Positions 5,198 through 5,293 of a stretch of 5,293 bases of DNA are shown here, one piece after another (within the stretch, counting starts at the first letter, position 1; each line of letters opens with the position of its first letter). The stretch is from an uncultured Veillonella sp. Lineage in GTDB: Bacteria > Bacillota > Negativicutes > Veillonellales > Veillonellaceae. Made by a program: the position numbers and the translations under genes. The stretch spans positions 1 through 5,293 of the forward strand of contig CALGLI010000018.1 in the NCBI GenBank assembly GCA_937930265.1, read 5' to 3'. The notes beneath the pieces are model-generated. The model ran no database searches. It saw only the letters and a list, made by a program, of their open reading frames with translations, and had not been told where the DNA came from.

Positions 5198-5293
5198 CCC
5201 AAGGAACGCAGTTAAGCGTAGCAGCCTTGTGGCGTTCCCTTAGTGCCTAAATCACGCAAACACCAGAAGAGCGCCCCATGTTCCTGAACAAAC
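5198..5293. repeat. Tandem repeat copy 3 (continues past window end)
   Basis: Contains the best hairpin of the array: GGAACGC (5203-5209) with GCGTTCC (5232-5238), a perfect 7-bp stem around 22 bases, followed by TTAG-TGC-CTAA and, at the end, TGTTCCTGAACA. The window stops where copy 2 still has its tail, so more copies may follow. Copy spacing of 96 and then 110 is not a constant multiple of three, and no open frame spans the copies, so they are non-coding. Confidence 0.85.

Noticed and set aside
4992..5293. CRISPR array
   Set aside because: Units are about 100 bp, adjacent and variable in length, with no short identical repeats separated by unique equal-length spacers.

Overview
The window most likely comes from an anaerobic, AT-rich member of the Firmicutes in the broad sense, and a Negativicute such as Veillonella is my best guess. 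The reasons are an H-cluster maturase (HydG), a ribosomal protein L27 with the cleavable Firmicutes-type N-terminus next to its protease gene prp, and strong consensus TTGACA/TATAAT promoter boxes. The genus is inferred from overall impression, not proved. All six genes lie on the minus strand, so transcription runs from high to low coordinates.

In transcription order: (1) 4992-5293 holds at least three diverged copies of a non-coding tandem repeat of about 96-110 bp that continues past the window edge. (2) 4802-4991 is an AT-rich spacer with a TATAAT box placed so that the queG transcript would start at or next to its ATG. (3) queG (3908-4801) encodes an epoxyqueuosine reductase or close relative, and overlaps by 14 nt a Bcr/CflA-type MFS drug-efflux gene (2737-3921). 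(4) 2507-2736 is a spacer with a strong hairpin but no recognisable terminator. (5) A consensus promoter (2477-2506) and a structured leader of about 110 nt precede the ribosomal operon rplU-prp-rpmA (2360 down to 1429), which ends in a textbook intrinsic terminator (1378-1412). (6) A spacer of about 240 bp and a separate promoter (1134-1162) with a leader of about 160 nt precede hydG, whose 3' part is cut off by the window start.

Functionally the clearest cooperation is in the ribosomal operon. Prp is the cysteine protease that removes the N-terminal extension of L27, and both its catalytic residues and the cleavage motif in L27 are visible. HydG would make CO and cyanide ligands for an [FeFe]-hydrogenase encoded elsewhere. 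queG and the efflux gene are co-transcribed by position, with no obvious functional link.

Most of the window is ordinary conserved gene content. The parts least explained by known families are the tandem repeat array, the SD-less start and altered active-site segment of queG, and the structured leaders of rplU and hydG. I saw no CRISPR array, insertion sequence, tRNA or rRNA.
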